From NCBI GenBank assembly GCA_014607495.2, contig CP053154.1, positions 13,702,001-13,766,000 of the forward strand: DNA of 64,000 bases, given 5' to 3'. This document shows, piece after piece, positions 33,695-43,919 of the stretch; positions within the stretch are counted from its first letter, which is position 1; every line of letters starts with the position of its first letter. This DNA comes from Carposina sasakii (lineage: Eukaryota > Arthropoda > Insecta > Lepidoptera > Carposinidae). The notes beneath the pieces are model-generated. The model saw only the letters and a list, made by a program, of their open reading frames with translations. It ran no database searches and was not told the origin of the DNA. The translations under genes and the position numbers were made by a program.

Positions 33695-34165
33695 GCATGG
33701 CGAATACATCACTCACCTTCGGTTCGCGGACGACATCGTAGTCATGGAATCGCTGAAGGATCTAAGCACAATGCTCCATGAATCGAGTCTCCCAACAGGT
33801 GGGCCTGAAGATGAACATGGAAAGACGAAGATCAAACGTCCATACTCCTGTACTAGTTAGCTCTGCAAGTTGTCGAGTATTTTACCTATTAGGTAAGTTA
33901 GAAGGAGGTAAATCATAAAAGGCAGCGTTCGGGAAACTCGAAGCTCCAAGGAAAGACTATTTACGTGCTTGATGACCTACGGTGCCGAGACAACTATATT
34001 CACGCATTATGCTATCATCGAATCAGAAATCAGACGTTCATAGCTCAATAGCAAGCTGAAGAATGGGCAGACATAACTGATGAAAAAGTTCTAGAGTGCT
34101 TGTAGCATGCTAACGAGAATCACGGGCGTATGGGCTGCTTCCGAAGGCCTATGACTCAGTCATAA
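33695..34165 (+). pseudogene. Shredded RTE reverse-transcriptase copy
   Basis: Collinear with 8325-9060 of the intact RTE: GGCGAATACATCACTCACCT, GGTGGGCCTGAAGATGAACA, GGCAGCGTTCGGGAAACT, GATGACCTACGGTGCCGAGA. Retained words are nearly unchanged, but dozens of small deletions lie between them, so ~735 bp has shrunk to ~470 bp. No frame survives. Confidence 0.85.
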
Positions 34166-34714
34166 ACTGTTTTCCGCAGCGATCTGTACCTACGTGGTTT
34201 TTTTTGTTAAGGTAAAAGTTCCAAGGCGAAAAAAACCTGGTTTCTTGGTCAATAGTAATCCATTAACTTCACTGTCCGCAAAGTTTCAGGACTGCAGAAA
34301 AAACAGTTGACAAATGTCCCAATTATCCGAGCTAATGTACGATTTTGTAAATGGTCGAATGTCGCTGATTTGCAGGCCGCAAGACTGAAGATTAAGGGAC
34401 CCGGAAAGTAAAAAGTGTTGGCTCAGCCTATGGGACACAATATAGGCTTTGAAATCCAAGTTATTGTCCATCGAAATAAAATCCGCCAGCTATACTAAAC
34501 CGCCATAGGTTTATCAAAATCTTTGTTTCCGTGACCCGTGGGACGTCTTGGAAGTGGAAAAACTGAATATACTGCTGATCGAAAGGAAAAAGATATCGTT
34601 TTATCTGTATTTTTAGGGAACAGGTCTATTTTTTTGCTATGAACGTTATAGAATATGGATGGCAAAAACAGAAATCGAGGCTTGTGGCATGCTGACGAGA
34701 ATTATGGAAGGGAC

Positions 34715-34930
34715 GTCCGCGACTTCGTCCGCGTGGACTGTGTCCAACGGGGTAAAAATATTTTCCGGAATAAAAAGTAGCCTATGTGTTAATCCAGGGT
34801 GCCAGCTAACTCCATATCAAATTTTATCAAAATCGGTACAGCCGTTTTTACGTGAAAAAGTAACGAACATCCATCCATCCATACTTACAAACTTTCGCGT
34901 TTATAATTTATTTGTAAGAAGTAAGATGAC
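34715..34930 (+). repeat. Family C repeat
   Basis: GACTTCGTCCGCGTGGACTG, GTAGCCTATGTGTTAATCCA, CGGTACAGCCGTTTTTACGTG, ending ACTTTCGCGTTTATAATT. Confidence 0.7.
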
Positions 34931-34956
34931 TTCGAGTTACACATGCAAACCAGTGT

Positions 34957-36488
34957 TGGCAACCTAGGATGCGCTGATCGTACCAGGGGCGTAAAATTAT
35001 CGTACCTGACGAAAAATTATCGTATACTTTTGAATGACATAAAAAAACGTTAATTATTAATAAAATAGATATTATTACGAACATATAGCGCTCAGCCGCT
35101 CGTCATGTCCTTTTTCGAATTTTATGATTTTCACATGGGTACATTGCGTAGAAAATGGCGCGAAAATTTGTGTGTTTCAAAAGTTTTACAAAAATAAAAT
35201 GGCTCCAAAGTTGATCAGTCGATTATTAAATTTATTCATGAACACATAAATTGACAAAATATGTAATATTCAACGAGATATATATTTATATATTTCTTAT
35301 CTATATATGAGTGAACCTATCGATGAAGACGGAAGATGGATAATTGGTCGGGTTGGGCCTATCTAACTGTAGAGAACACGGCTAAACGTACGGCTGAAGA
35401 GTCTAGGTTAATAGATGGCTTACTTCTAATCGACCCTAAATTTAGACAAAACAAAAGTCATACGATACCTAAAAGTCGCTGTCCTCCAGGATGTAATTCG
35501 CTCACGGCGCACCTATGTAGTGACATATCAGACTGCACATTTTCCTCACGGAGTATGCACCTGGATTGGAAAGACCACGTTGAGTTTGCAGTAGAGTACG
35601 TAGACTTCTTTACGTATTCCCTGCGTATGTGCGCTGACGTAAAAACCTTAAAAATGGTGTATCTCACCCTGTGCCAATCACTCATTTGTTACCTATCCTA
35701 CAAGTCAACACTTATCGACCTCGTTGATTATAAAAGTACTTTTTGCACTGAAGAGTTATATACCTGGGAACTGTGAGGCAACTATTTGTTCTCAGGGTCG
35801 ATGCCATTAATCCTAAATTACCAGACGACTAAATTTGCTTGTAGCGCCTTACTTTACAACAGGTCGCATAAAATCGAAATTAAAATTAAGTTGTCCAAAT
35901 GGCTGCAATCATTGTCACTGAAAAACTTTTACTGATTCCTGATCTGAAGAGTCTACGACTCAACCTACAGAGCTAACTACCTACCGTACCCACATGCTAT
36001 CTACCTACATACCCGTATTATACCCATACACGTACTCACACGATCTGATCACTCACACGATCACTCACTGACAAACAATCACTGTCGAAATTATAATCCC
36101 TTAGGACGACCACCAGTTTCCATAGCACAGGAATCTCCTAGTTTGGAAACTGTTTGTTGGCCCAATTTCCATTTGTGGTGCATTATGTCCGTAGTACTTA
36201 TGTGTTTGCAATGTTTTCGTTTTATATGGATTTGGTTGGAAAATAAATTTATTATTATTATTATTATAACAGACAGAGGAATCCATCGAAAATATCGCTA
36301 CTAGTGTCGCTCTGTGTCGGTGTCGCGAAGCTCCTGCTGGACTTCGATCTGCGAATTTAAAAAAAAATATAACATTTGGGAAATTCGAAAATTATCGTAC
36401 ATTTGCGATAATGAATCGCAATCGTACATCGTACGTTTATCAAATTATCGTATGTACGATAATATCGTAAACGCTAATATGGGGTAGC
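34957..36488. mobile_element. Candidate degraded DNA transposon with ATTATCGTA subterminal clusters
   Basis: Starts CAGTGTTGGCAACC and has AAATTATCGTA-type motifs near both ends (34995-35025 and 36388-36470), many in inverted orientation. No matching right TIR or TSD is found, so the limits are uncertain. It encloses a LINE fragment at 35400-35776 and a (TTA)n run near 36248-36268. Confidence 0.4.
35400..35776 (+). pseudogene. Fragment of a jockey/CR1/R1-like LINE reverse transcriptase
   Basis: Within a 146-codon ORF starting at 35336, LDWKDHVEFAVEYV and LRMCADVKTLKMVYLTLCQS match the part following the RT domain (LxWxxHVExxxxRV, LRxvxDxxTLrxVYxaLcQSiixY) of insect non-LTR elements. The YADD region and what follows are absent. 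Truncated relic; clade not resolved. Confidence 0.55.
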
Positions 36489-36904
36489 CAGAGCTATAGA
36501 ATCACGAAGGGGTTCCTTCAGCTATGTTTAGCACAGCGGTGCCAGATGTATAAGATCAGACTCACGAGTTGCTAGCACCTCGCCTGTAGAAACGCTCCTG
36601 AGTTGCTTAGTCGACTCTTACGTGCACGGAAGGAGATGTATTCTATTCCCACAAAACGATCATACATTCCATACAAGATGCTGTTAAGACTCGTATACTG
36701 AACTAAATTTTGCGTTTACTTACCGGAGTTGTAATATTTCTCCAATACGCCACACAATTGATTCAACGGAAATTGTGCCGTAACACTTGTTGGTAGAGAG
36801 AGTGTATTACCAACTTTACTTACTTTATAGTGTAAGTTGTGGCGCAATGTTATTTACTTTGCATTGCTGCTTTTTTACGTATGACATTATAATAATGCAT
36901 TTCG

Positions 36905-37195
36905 TCACTTCACGTTGGCATCTCTGAGGCATGTCACAAGGCTTCTGTCATTGGACGTTTTCCACACGACACGACCACGGCTTTTTTGGAAGCAAAAATG
37001 TATAAAACAGTATGGCTCGTTTTTCCACTGGACCACACGGGCTGCCATAAAATAACGGACAAAATGTCATGGTCGTGTCGTTGTCGTGTCGTCTAGTGGG
37101 AAAACGCTCATAGGGGGGGGGTGTTTGCCCAAAGCCACCACGCTGGGAAAGCGGATTGGTGATCCCAGTGTGATTTTTCAGATTATATTGTCAAC
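36905..37195 (-). repeat. Family D element split by family L
   Basis: GGCATGTCACAAGGCTTCTGTC before and GTGTTTGCCCAAAGCCACCA after an insertion at 36949-37094; reverse orientation. Confidence 0.7.
36949..37094. mobile_element. Family L TIR element (CGTTTTCCAC...GTGGGAAAACG)
   Basis: ACGTTTTCCACACGACACGA at the left, its partner TCGTGTCGTCTAGTGGGAAAACGC at the right, and CGACCACGGC/GTCATGGTCGTG inside. A diverged relative is at 49083-49203 (TTTTCCACTAGACGTCACGA). Confidence 0.7.
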
Positions 37196-37196
37196 T

Positions 37197-37465
37197 AGTG
37201 GACGCCCGCGACTCCGTCCGCGTGGACTACAGAAAAAAACAAAATGTCGAAATTATCCAGGATAAAAACATTTTCTCTGAATGAAAAGTAGCCTATATGT
37301 TAAGTGAGACTTGTCACAATAGATTCCTGAAAACTGCATCGAAATCGGTTCAGCCGTTTCTAAGATTAGCTGCACAAACGCACAGACAAACCGACAAACA
37401 GACAAAAATTCCAAAAATCATTCTTTCGGGGTACTATTGCGTTGATAAAGGTCTCCTATAATAAA
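37197..37465 (+). repeat. Family C repeat, full-looking copy
   Basis: CTAGTGGACGCCCGCGACTC, AAAATGTCGAAATTATCCAG, CATCGAAATCGGTTCAGCCG and CAGACAAACCGACAAACAGA, then ATTGCGTTGATAAAGGTCTCC. Reverse of 11872-12163. Confidence 0.75.
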
Positions 37466-37494
37466 TATTGTAAAATTGTCACTTTTCTATACAA

Positions 37495-37625
37495 GAAGGG
37501 TACATATCGCCCACGCAAAAATAGTTCTGCGGGCCAAATGTCTACTTTTAAAAATGTGTGGGTAGATTCACCCGAATCTGTGTGGAAAATCGGATAAGAT
37601 GCCTCCTATTCAAAACTAAAGGGAT
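37495..37625 (-). repeat. SINE body shared with 50430-50545
   Basis: CGGGCCAAATGTCTACTTTT and CAAAACTAAAGGGATTTTA are the reverse complement of the SINE body downstream of exon 6. Confidence 0.6.
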
Positions 37626-37723
37626 TTTACGACACCAACCTGCCTGCCCAGCTTTGGGGAAAAACTCCCCCTAGCCCCTATGGCTATATATAACCATGAT
37701 TTTTATGTTACTCTCGCCCTCAG

Positions 37724-37873
37724 GAAGCAGAAAACTTGGAGATGGGCCAGCAGAATAACATCATTCCCGACACCAAGTCCTCACCAGGATACTGCACACA
37801 CTCCATCGACCTGGAGTTTCGGCACGTGGTCCGGTCTACCCACACTGACAAGAGCATCGAAGCTAAACGAAAG
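37724..37873 (+). CDS. CCKLR: Sulfakinin/CCK-like receptor, intracellular loop 3 exon (part 2)
   Basis: 150 nt, phase 0 at both ends, acceptor TCGCCCTCAG, donor AAG|GTATGT. Reads EAENLEMGQQNNIIPDTKSS ... EFRHVVRSTHTDKSIEAKRK. The basic EAKRK end abuts TM6 in the next exon (KRK-VIRML), the usual G-protein contact zone at the base of TM6. A cysteine pair and Ser/Thr-rich stretches may be modified; that is only inference. Confidence 0.85.
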
Positions 37874-38559
37874 GTATGTAGCCTAACCAGTAAAATAAAA
37901 AACTCAATAATAGAACTAATTTCTGTCACTGGTAACAGATGCTAATGGTAATAGTGCTGCCCTCAAATCTGGTTTTTGTTTTCCTGGACAGGCTTTATTA
38001 CAAAAGAATCGCTAAGCAATGTCTTAACACCTGTTTTGTGAAACAAGGGCTAGCCTTTTAAGCACCGTCTTAACAACTTCTATAGAAAACACATTTAAGG
38101 CCTATTTGATTTGACATTTATGCCTAACAAAGGCCCAGTTGTTTAAGTAGTCAAGCTTATTATTAGTCAAAATACGAATACGTCACAGATAAATGTGACA
38201 TAAAAGCGATAAGATGTACACCGTTTACACGCTGCAACAAATCTCTTTTAGAGATAAACACGCCTTAGTACTTTATATTTTCGATGAACTATATTTACAA
38301 AAAATATTTATTATGTAAAAATAATTTTATGTACAATAATAAGAATAAAAATAATGATAGTATAGTAAACATAGGTATAGGGTGCTACATAAGGCGTATA
38401 TAATGCTATGAAACTATCCCACTATTATAGAAAACCAGTTCAAGAAAACTGAGACGCGAAGATGCTTTTTTCGCAGATAGTATGTAAAAATTTCTAAGCA
38501 ACTCACGAACTTATACGAGCTAAAAGGCTAATAAATATTGAAAGTAAACTTTTTCCGAG

Positions 38560-38692
38560 TTATTACAAACGAGCGCCTAAAGTTAGACTCGATTTAAATA
38601 TGACATTTGACAGCAAAATGTATCTGCCAAATTCAGGTTACATGTTTAACTTAAAAAATGTTTAAATTCTTTTGTAATAACACGGTTTTTTT
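38560..38692. repeat. Family K repeat, copy 1
   Basis: TATTACAAACGAGCGCCTAA, ACTCGATTTAAATATGACAT, ending TTTGTAATAACACGG; the ends are short inverted repeats. Confidence 0.65.
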
Positions 38693-39249
38693 TCTGCCTG
38701 ATTTTGTAAATGAGGAATAGGAAATAAATGCAATTTCTGGAATAATTATTTAACACTTCACACTGAACAGCGTACCTACTACATAGCTTTACCAGCACTT
38801 TTCCTTGCGCCATCAGTACTTCTCAATGTGCAAACAAAGCTTTAGCTGTAATATAAAGCTGTGATGACGTCACTCTAGCCAGTAGCAAATAACATACTTT
38901 AAAAGAAAAGCCATCGTCACACACAAAGTCATGTCAGCCCCCATACTTACTTTAATATTCAGTTGATGAAGCAATAAAAAAAATATCTCGTAAATAACTA
39001 AATCTCTTACCTAGCAAACGGAATATATACTCACTCATGGCAATAACTTGTTTTCAGACGCACAATAAACCTTTGAGTCCGCTGAAAGTACAGATAAACT
39101 TTTAAGAGACCCCTTAATCCCCCTAGCACCAAAAATAAAGGCCTAAAGTTCATCCTAACAGCGCTCTAAAGCCCCGTCGGTGTTAACATTGACACCCTAA
39201 CAGTTAATCCTAGGTTACCTAACCTGACCTTACTTGCAAATGGATCCTC

Positions 39250-39395
39250 ACGGTGTTATTTCAAAAGAGCGCCTAAAGTTAGACTCGATTTAAATATGAC
39301 ATTTGATAGCAAAATGTATGGCATATCTGCCAAATTTAAGGGGGGGGGGGCATTAGGGGCATAAAAATGTTTAAATTCTTTTGTAATAACACGCT
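39250..39395. repeat. Family K repeat, copy 2
   Basis: Collinear with 38560-38692; contains a run of about ten G near 39342-39351 that copy 1 lacks. Confidence 0.65.
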
Positions 39396-40012
39396 TAAAG
39401 TCTACATAAAACGTGAGATATGTAACATTTTCCTTATTTATTTACGTTGAAATTTTAGGTAGCTGCGCACATTACCCTTGAAAATGTTTCTATTTTTGGA
39501 TAAAATGAATGAGAAAAAAAGAAGTTATGCGCGTACAAACATTTCGGCGATTCATAATTATTAATAGGGAGCACTTTCAAACAGCGGACGTTTCTGTAAC
39601 GAAAAAACTTGTATAAAAAATTTTGGGTATAAAAATATTATCAATTCTTTTCTACAGTTATCTCTTTTATCCGTGTATATATTATGTATATTAGTTTTCA
39701 CTTCATATTAATGAGTCAAACGAAAAGTTATACTGTAATATTATATAGATACTTTATGAACAAAACTTTAAATTAGCCAAAAGTCAAACCCCTCGCGAAA
39801 GTCTCTCATAAAATCGCGCGAACGGGCAAGTACTAGTTACAAAATTCCGTTCAGTATCTTTCGCATACGAAAGAATAACAAACATCCAAAGGTTATCCGT
39901 TCTCACGAACTTTCACATTCATAACAGTATTTTCTTTTATTTTCAATACTGAAAATGTTTCCATATCCTACAGATAAACTAATAATAATAATAAACGCAA
40001 AAGTTTGTAAGT

Positions 40013-40060
40013 TTGTGCAGTCCACGCGGACGGAGTCGCGGACTTCCACTAGTAGTGTAA
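40013..40060 (-). repeat. Family C end fragment
   Basis: AGTCCACGCGGACGGAGTCGCGG...CCACTAGTAG: only the conserved terminus. Confidence 0.6.
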
Positions 40061-40429
40061 TAGTTAGCTAATAGAAATTTCATTCTCCTGAGCAAATGAT
40101 GAGCGGCCAAGTGTGCGCACTGACAATACGATGCATACATTTCTGTGAACTCGGTTACTGACGTAGTTTTGTGCGATTATTAAAACAATTTAATTACTTT
40201 ATGTTTGTAGTTCCTTAATGTCGATATAAGTATGAAATATTCACTTTGTATGCAACTACACGTAAATAATATCGTACGAGATTATTATGTGTGCATAGTT
40301 TAATTAGTTTCATAGAGGTACATATCGCAACAATACATACCTGGAAATTAACTACAGTGTAATATTAAATCCTATTACAGACTACCTCTGCGTAAATTAT
40401 GCTAGCTTATCCCAACTAATCCTACTGAA

Positions 40430-40655
40430 ATTATAAACGCGAAAGTTTGTGAGTATGGATAGGATGGATGGATGGTTAGATCGATGGATGTTTGTTACTC
40501 TTTCACGTAAAAACGGCTGAGGTCATTTTGATAAAATTTGGTATGGAGTTAGCTGACACCCTGGATTAACATATGGGCTACTTTTTATCCCGAGAAAATA
40601 TTTCGACATTTTGTTCATCTGCAGTCCACGCGGACGAAGTCGCGGGCGTCCATTA
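40430..40655 (-). repeat. Family C repeat
   Basis: AAACGCGAAAGTTTGTGAG, ACGTAAAAACGGCTGAGG, ending CAGTCCACGCGGACGAAGTC, GCGGGCGTCCATTAG. A further end fragment is at 40915-40960. Confidence 0.75.
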
Positions 40656-40662
40656 GTATATT

Positions 40663-40860
40663 ATAAATGCAAAAGTAGAGGGACGAGAGAGTCTTGGTGT
40701 TTTGTAGATGATGGGCTGACCACCTGTTACTAATACCGAACTTGTACATCTCAACTATACCCTCAAAATTGGTCAGAAGTGGCACCATGTGGTTCTATCG
40801 GCCCTTGGTGCTCTGCCTACCCCGTAAGGAATAAAGGCGTGATTATATGTATGTATATTT
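40663..40860 (+). repeat. Family E repeat, copy 3
   Basis: GTAGAGGGACGAGAGAGTCT to GGCGTGATTATATGTATGTA; forward orientation, directly after a family C copy. Confidence 0.8.
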
Positions 40861-41654
40861 GTTACCTCTTCATGCTTTATGTACTCAATCAATCATCGAA
40901 TTCATAGCTATTTATAGGACATAGTCCACGCGAACGTAGTCGCGGACAAGAGCTAGTTTTTACAGGTAAGCTATCATCATCATCCTATTGTAGTCCACTG
41001 CTGGACGAGATGCGGGATGCGGCGCTCGGGATACCTCCACTTGCCAGAATTTCATTTGCCATAATTTTGTTTGCCATAATAGTCATATGCCAGAAATTTG
41101 TTTTCCATAAAGTCAATTTCCATAACATCATTTGTCATAATCATTGCAATCCATAATTATCATATGCCATAAAATAATTTGCCATAGAAATAAATTCTAG
41201 AAGAAGCATAAAATCGGTTTACAATAATCGATGAATATGTTTAGCTTTGGTTTGGGTAGCTTAGGTTAGAGTATGACAAACAATATTATTCGAAATAATA
41301 TTATTCGTTTTGCTAATCACATCAAATATATAGGTAATCAATTGACCTAGGTGTAGTGTTTTTATTTTTAACTTAAGGAATAGTAAGTAATTTTACTTTG
41401 TTATTAATCTCTTTGCTGAGGCGGTTCCTCACTCATACAAATTGTTTGATGCTTTGAAATATTTATACTTTGAAAAAAAAAGTCCACGTTGTATGGGTGA
41501 GAAGCTGTCTTTGCCCATGTTTCTAAACGTACCACTTTAACACAGAAAATTGTGAAAACCTATTCTTGGCCTAATTATAAATTAAATTTACCTATAATTA
41601 TTATAAAATGTAAATGCTGTTGGTTTTCCTAATAAAGAAAATAAAATAAAAACA

Positions 41655-41860
41655 ACGCACACGCCGAGCGAGCGAGGTCCAAAGCCCCTCTGTACGCAGA
41701 GGGACCGGACAGCCCCCTCCTGTGGGTGAAATTGGTCCGCGGGGGCCCAAAGGCCCCAACCCACCGGCCGAAGCCGGTGGTCCCCTATCCGCCACTTGGG
41801 GACGCGCCACATTCCGGTATCACCCAACCCTGCTCCCCCGCACTGATGTGCACGGGGGGT
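41655..41860. other. GC-rich block inside the long-TIR element
   Basis: An abrupt ~200-bp GC-rich island in an AT-rich region (GCGGGGGCCCAAAGGCCCCA, GGCCGAAGCCGGTGG). It contains several perfect small palindromes. The overlapping 79- and 69-codon minus-strand ORFs reflect composition only. Confidence 0.6.
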
Positions 41861-42270
41861 GGGATTATACTCTAACCTAACCTAACCTACGCAAACCAAA
41901 GCTAAACCTATTCATCGATTAATTTTCACATATATTATGCTTTTTCAATGATTTCATTATCATATGATAATTATGGCTTACTCAAAATTGTTTTTATTTC
42001 TAATACTTAACTAATTTTTACTATAATCGAGCCTTTATCCTAAAAAGCCATTAGCATCTAATACTTACCTACTTTTTCGCATTCTGGCACTTCGCCAGCC
42101 GCTCCGGCGGCACGCTCGCTTCGCTCGCTCGGCTTGTGCGTTGTTTGTCATACTCTAACCTAACCTAACCTACCCAAACCAAAGCTAAACCTATTCATCG
42201 ATTAGTTTAAACCGATCTAATGCTTATTCTAGAATCAATTTCTATGGTAAATGATTTTATGGCATATGAT

Positions 42271-42457
42271 AATTGGACGTAGTTATGCAAACGGGAACCA
42301 ACCCACATAAACAGTAAGATCGAATTGTAACAAAAATTACAGATTATTTTGATGTTCACAAGGTTGATAGAAAGTTCATTTTTGAATGCTAATGTAGCCT
42401 AAAATTTTATTTAATACATTAGTGGGTTGGTTCCCGTTTGCATAACTACGTCCAATT
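42271..42457. mobile_element. MITE with ~36-bp perfect-looking TIRs
   Basis: Left AATTGGACGTAGTTATGCAA, right TTGCATAACTACGTCCAATT, continuing as ACGGGAACCAACCCAC and its complement. 187 bp. Single copy in this window. Confidence 0.85.
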
Positions 42458-42639
42458 ATGGTTTACAAATGATTATGACAAATGATGTTATAAAAATTGA
42501 CTTTATGGAAAACAAAGTTTCTGGTATATGACTATTATGGTAAACAAGTGAGTATGACATATGAAATTATGAGAAACAATATTATGTCTGTTGACCATTA
42601 TGGCAAATGAAATTGTATTAGGCGTTACAATTCGGAAGT

Positions 42640-42778
42640 TCAAACATTCACTATGGGTGCGCCCACCACCGGGCCATACACCCTCTACTGACCCTCGGAT
42701 CTGATAACTCATAACTGCGAAAACAGGCACTTGCACTAACTACAATCGCCACGAGAAACCAGACCCGAGCACCTAGCA
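42640..42778 (+). repeat. Family Z repeat, copy 2
   Basis: CCACCACCGGGCCATACACC, CTGACCCTCGGATCTG and CACGAGAAACCAGACCCGAG. Confidence 0.6.
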
Positions 42779-42839
42779 TGCAAGACAATACATTGCACTA
42801 TTCCGAAATCAAAAACTAGATAAATAATCTACATATGTT

Positions 42840-43195
42840 TCGCCAACAACCGTGGCATCCTCAGGATTATAGAAATCAATGATACACAGGTTAGTAACGT
42901 TACCGCTTAATAACATTAATTATGTTAAAGAAATTAACACTATTATACAAATAGCCAGATCAAATGGACATAGTTCACAACTAATTTACCTATATAACCT
43001 GATTGATAAGAAGAAAAACATTTTAGTTAAACAAATGTTGTACCCAAAAATAGAGGAGATTACAAATATTTATACTGGTAGTTTACCATATTTTGGATAT
43101 ATCTCAGAGATGATTGCAAAATCATTGAAAAAAGCGGGTGGGGCTGTGTCGGGGCACACGGCCGTTGGTTTTAACGTGAAACGTCTATGTTAGCG
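42840..43195 (+). pseudogene. Penelope-like element, RT C-terminal part
   Basis: The frame from 42879 reads MIHRLVTLPLN, EINTIIQIARSNGHSSQ and, after a linker, SLPYFGYISEMIAKSLKKAGG. These follow the Penelope-like pattern downstream of the RT core (MIHRLvxiPLs, ..ik.IAxxNGy.., ..PYxGxiSexIaxxLKK). The RT core itself is absent. A foreign insertion begins around VSGHTAVGFNVKR and ends in a stop at 43194. The GIY-YIG part resumes near 43925. Confidence 0.7.
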
Positions 43196-43352
43196 AATCG
43201 CTTTTAAAGTAAAAGATTGAAATGAAAACAAGATGGACGCTGTTTTAAGTATTTTAATAAAAAAAGAACAGGTACGTAATAGAAACATAAAATACATAGC
43301 AAATGTTTATATATTTATTGTCACTTTCTGGTTATTTTAAATAGCAGCCGCC

Positions 43353-43550
43353 CACGACTTCGTCCGCGTGAGGGGGCGTTGTACCCGTGCGAAGCCGGGC
43401 AGGTTGTTGTATAGACTGTAGCCTTCCTTGGTAAATGGGCTATCTAACACTGAAAGAATTTTTCAAATCAGACCAGTAGTTCCTGAGATTAGCGCGTTCA
43501 AACAAACAAACAAACAAACTCTTCAGCTTTATAATATTAGTATAGATATA
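43353..43550 (+). repeat. Family C repeat inside the Penelope-like remnant
   Basis: AGCCGCCCACGACTTCGTCC, then CTGTAGCCTTCCTTGG and CAAACAAACAAACAAAC. Confidence 0.65.
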
Positions 43551-43919
43551 AATACTGTCTAAATTACACTTATTTTTGTATAAATCAATCGGTTCAAATA
43601 AACTTGACAAACACACGAAAGAATCACCACGCTATAAAGTCGGAGTCACGAGTTACACTGAATAGAAACAAGCGTGAGCGCCGGTTTCGCACAGTTTTCG
43701 CAGTATCCCTCCCCCGCCCCCCCGCTTGACCCCGACACGAACTCAATGTCATAACAGCGAGCTGACTATATAAGTGAAATATTAACACCACATTTTTGTT
43801 TCTAAGACCAATAGTTTTTTAATTATTAAGGTACGATGATATAGACCTTTTCGTTACGGTCCAGTTTTTAAACCTGGTACCCGTATGTGTCGGCGCGATT
43901 TTAAAGACGTTTCACGTCA

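Larger units (their letters stand above)
18884..37723 (+). other. Receptor intron within loop 3, 18.8 kb
   Basis: The largest intron. It holds the mutated RTE copy, the shredded RTE copy, a hAT transposase relic, a cluster of fold-back MITEs and many SINE pieces (listed separately). Stretches in which I recognise nothing: 19206-19800, 21305-22080, 26580-27400, 29420-30200, 30465-31640, 31850-32235, 33070-33690, 34170-34710 and 36490-36900. Confidence 0.75.
41035..42620. mobile_element. Long terminal inverted-repeat element built of ATTTGCCATAAT units
   Basis: The left arm (41049-41190) is a series of ~20-bp units (ATTTGCCATAAT, GTTTGCCATAAT, ATATGCCAG...). The right arm (about 42455-42618) is the inverted counterpart in the same order (GTTTTCCATAAAGTCAATTT and its complement). 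The interior has a GC-rich block (41655-41860) and inverted copies of TTTAGCTTTGGTTTGGGTAG at 41240, 41900 and 42170. No transposase ORF. A smaller MITE (42271-42457) lies inside the right part. Confidence 0.7.

Noticed and set aside
35336..35776. 146-codon ORF as a host protein
   Set aside because: Its second half follows the post-RT pattern of insect LINEs and it is embedded in repeat DNA.
41588..41827. 79-codon Trp/Pro-rich minus-strand ORF
   Set aside because: Product of the GC-rich block; no known motif, and it overlaps a second ORF in another frame.
41868..41892. Telomere-like CCTAA repeats
   Set aside because: Only about three units, repeated at 42153-42175 with the same neighbours (CAAACCAAAGCTAAACC), so they belong to the transposon interior.
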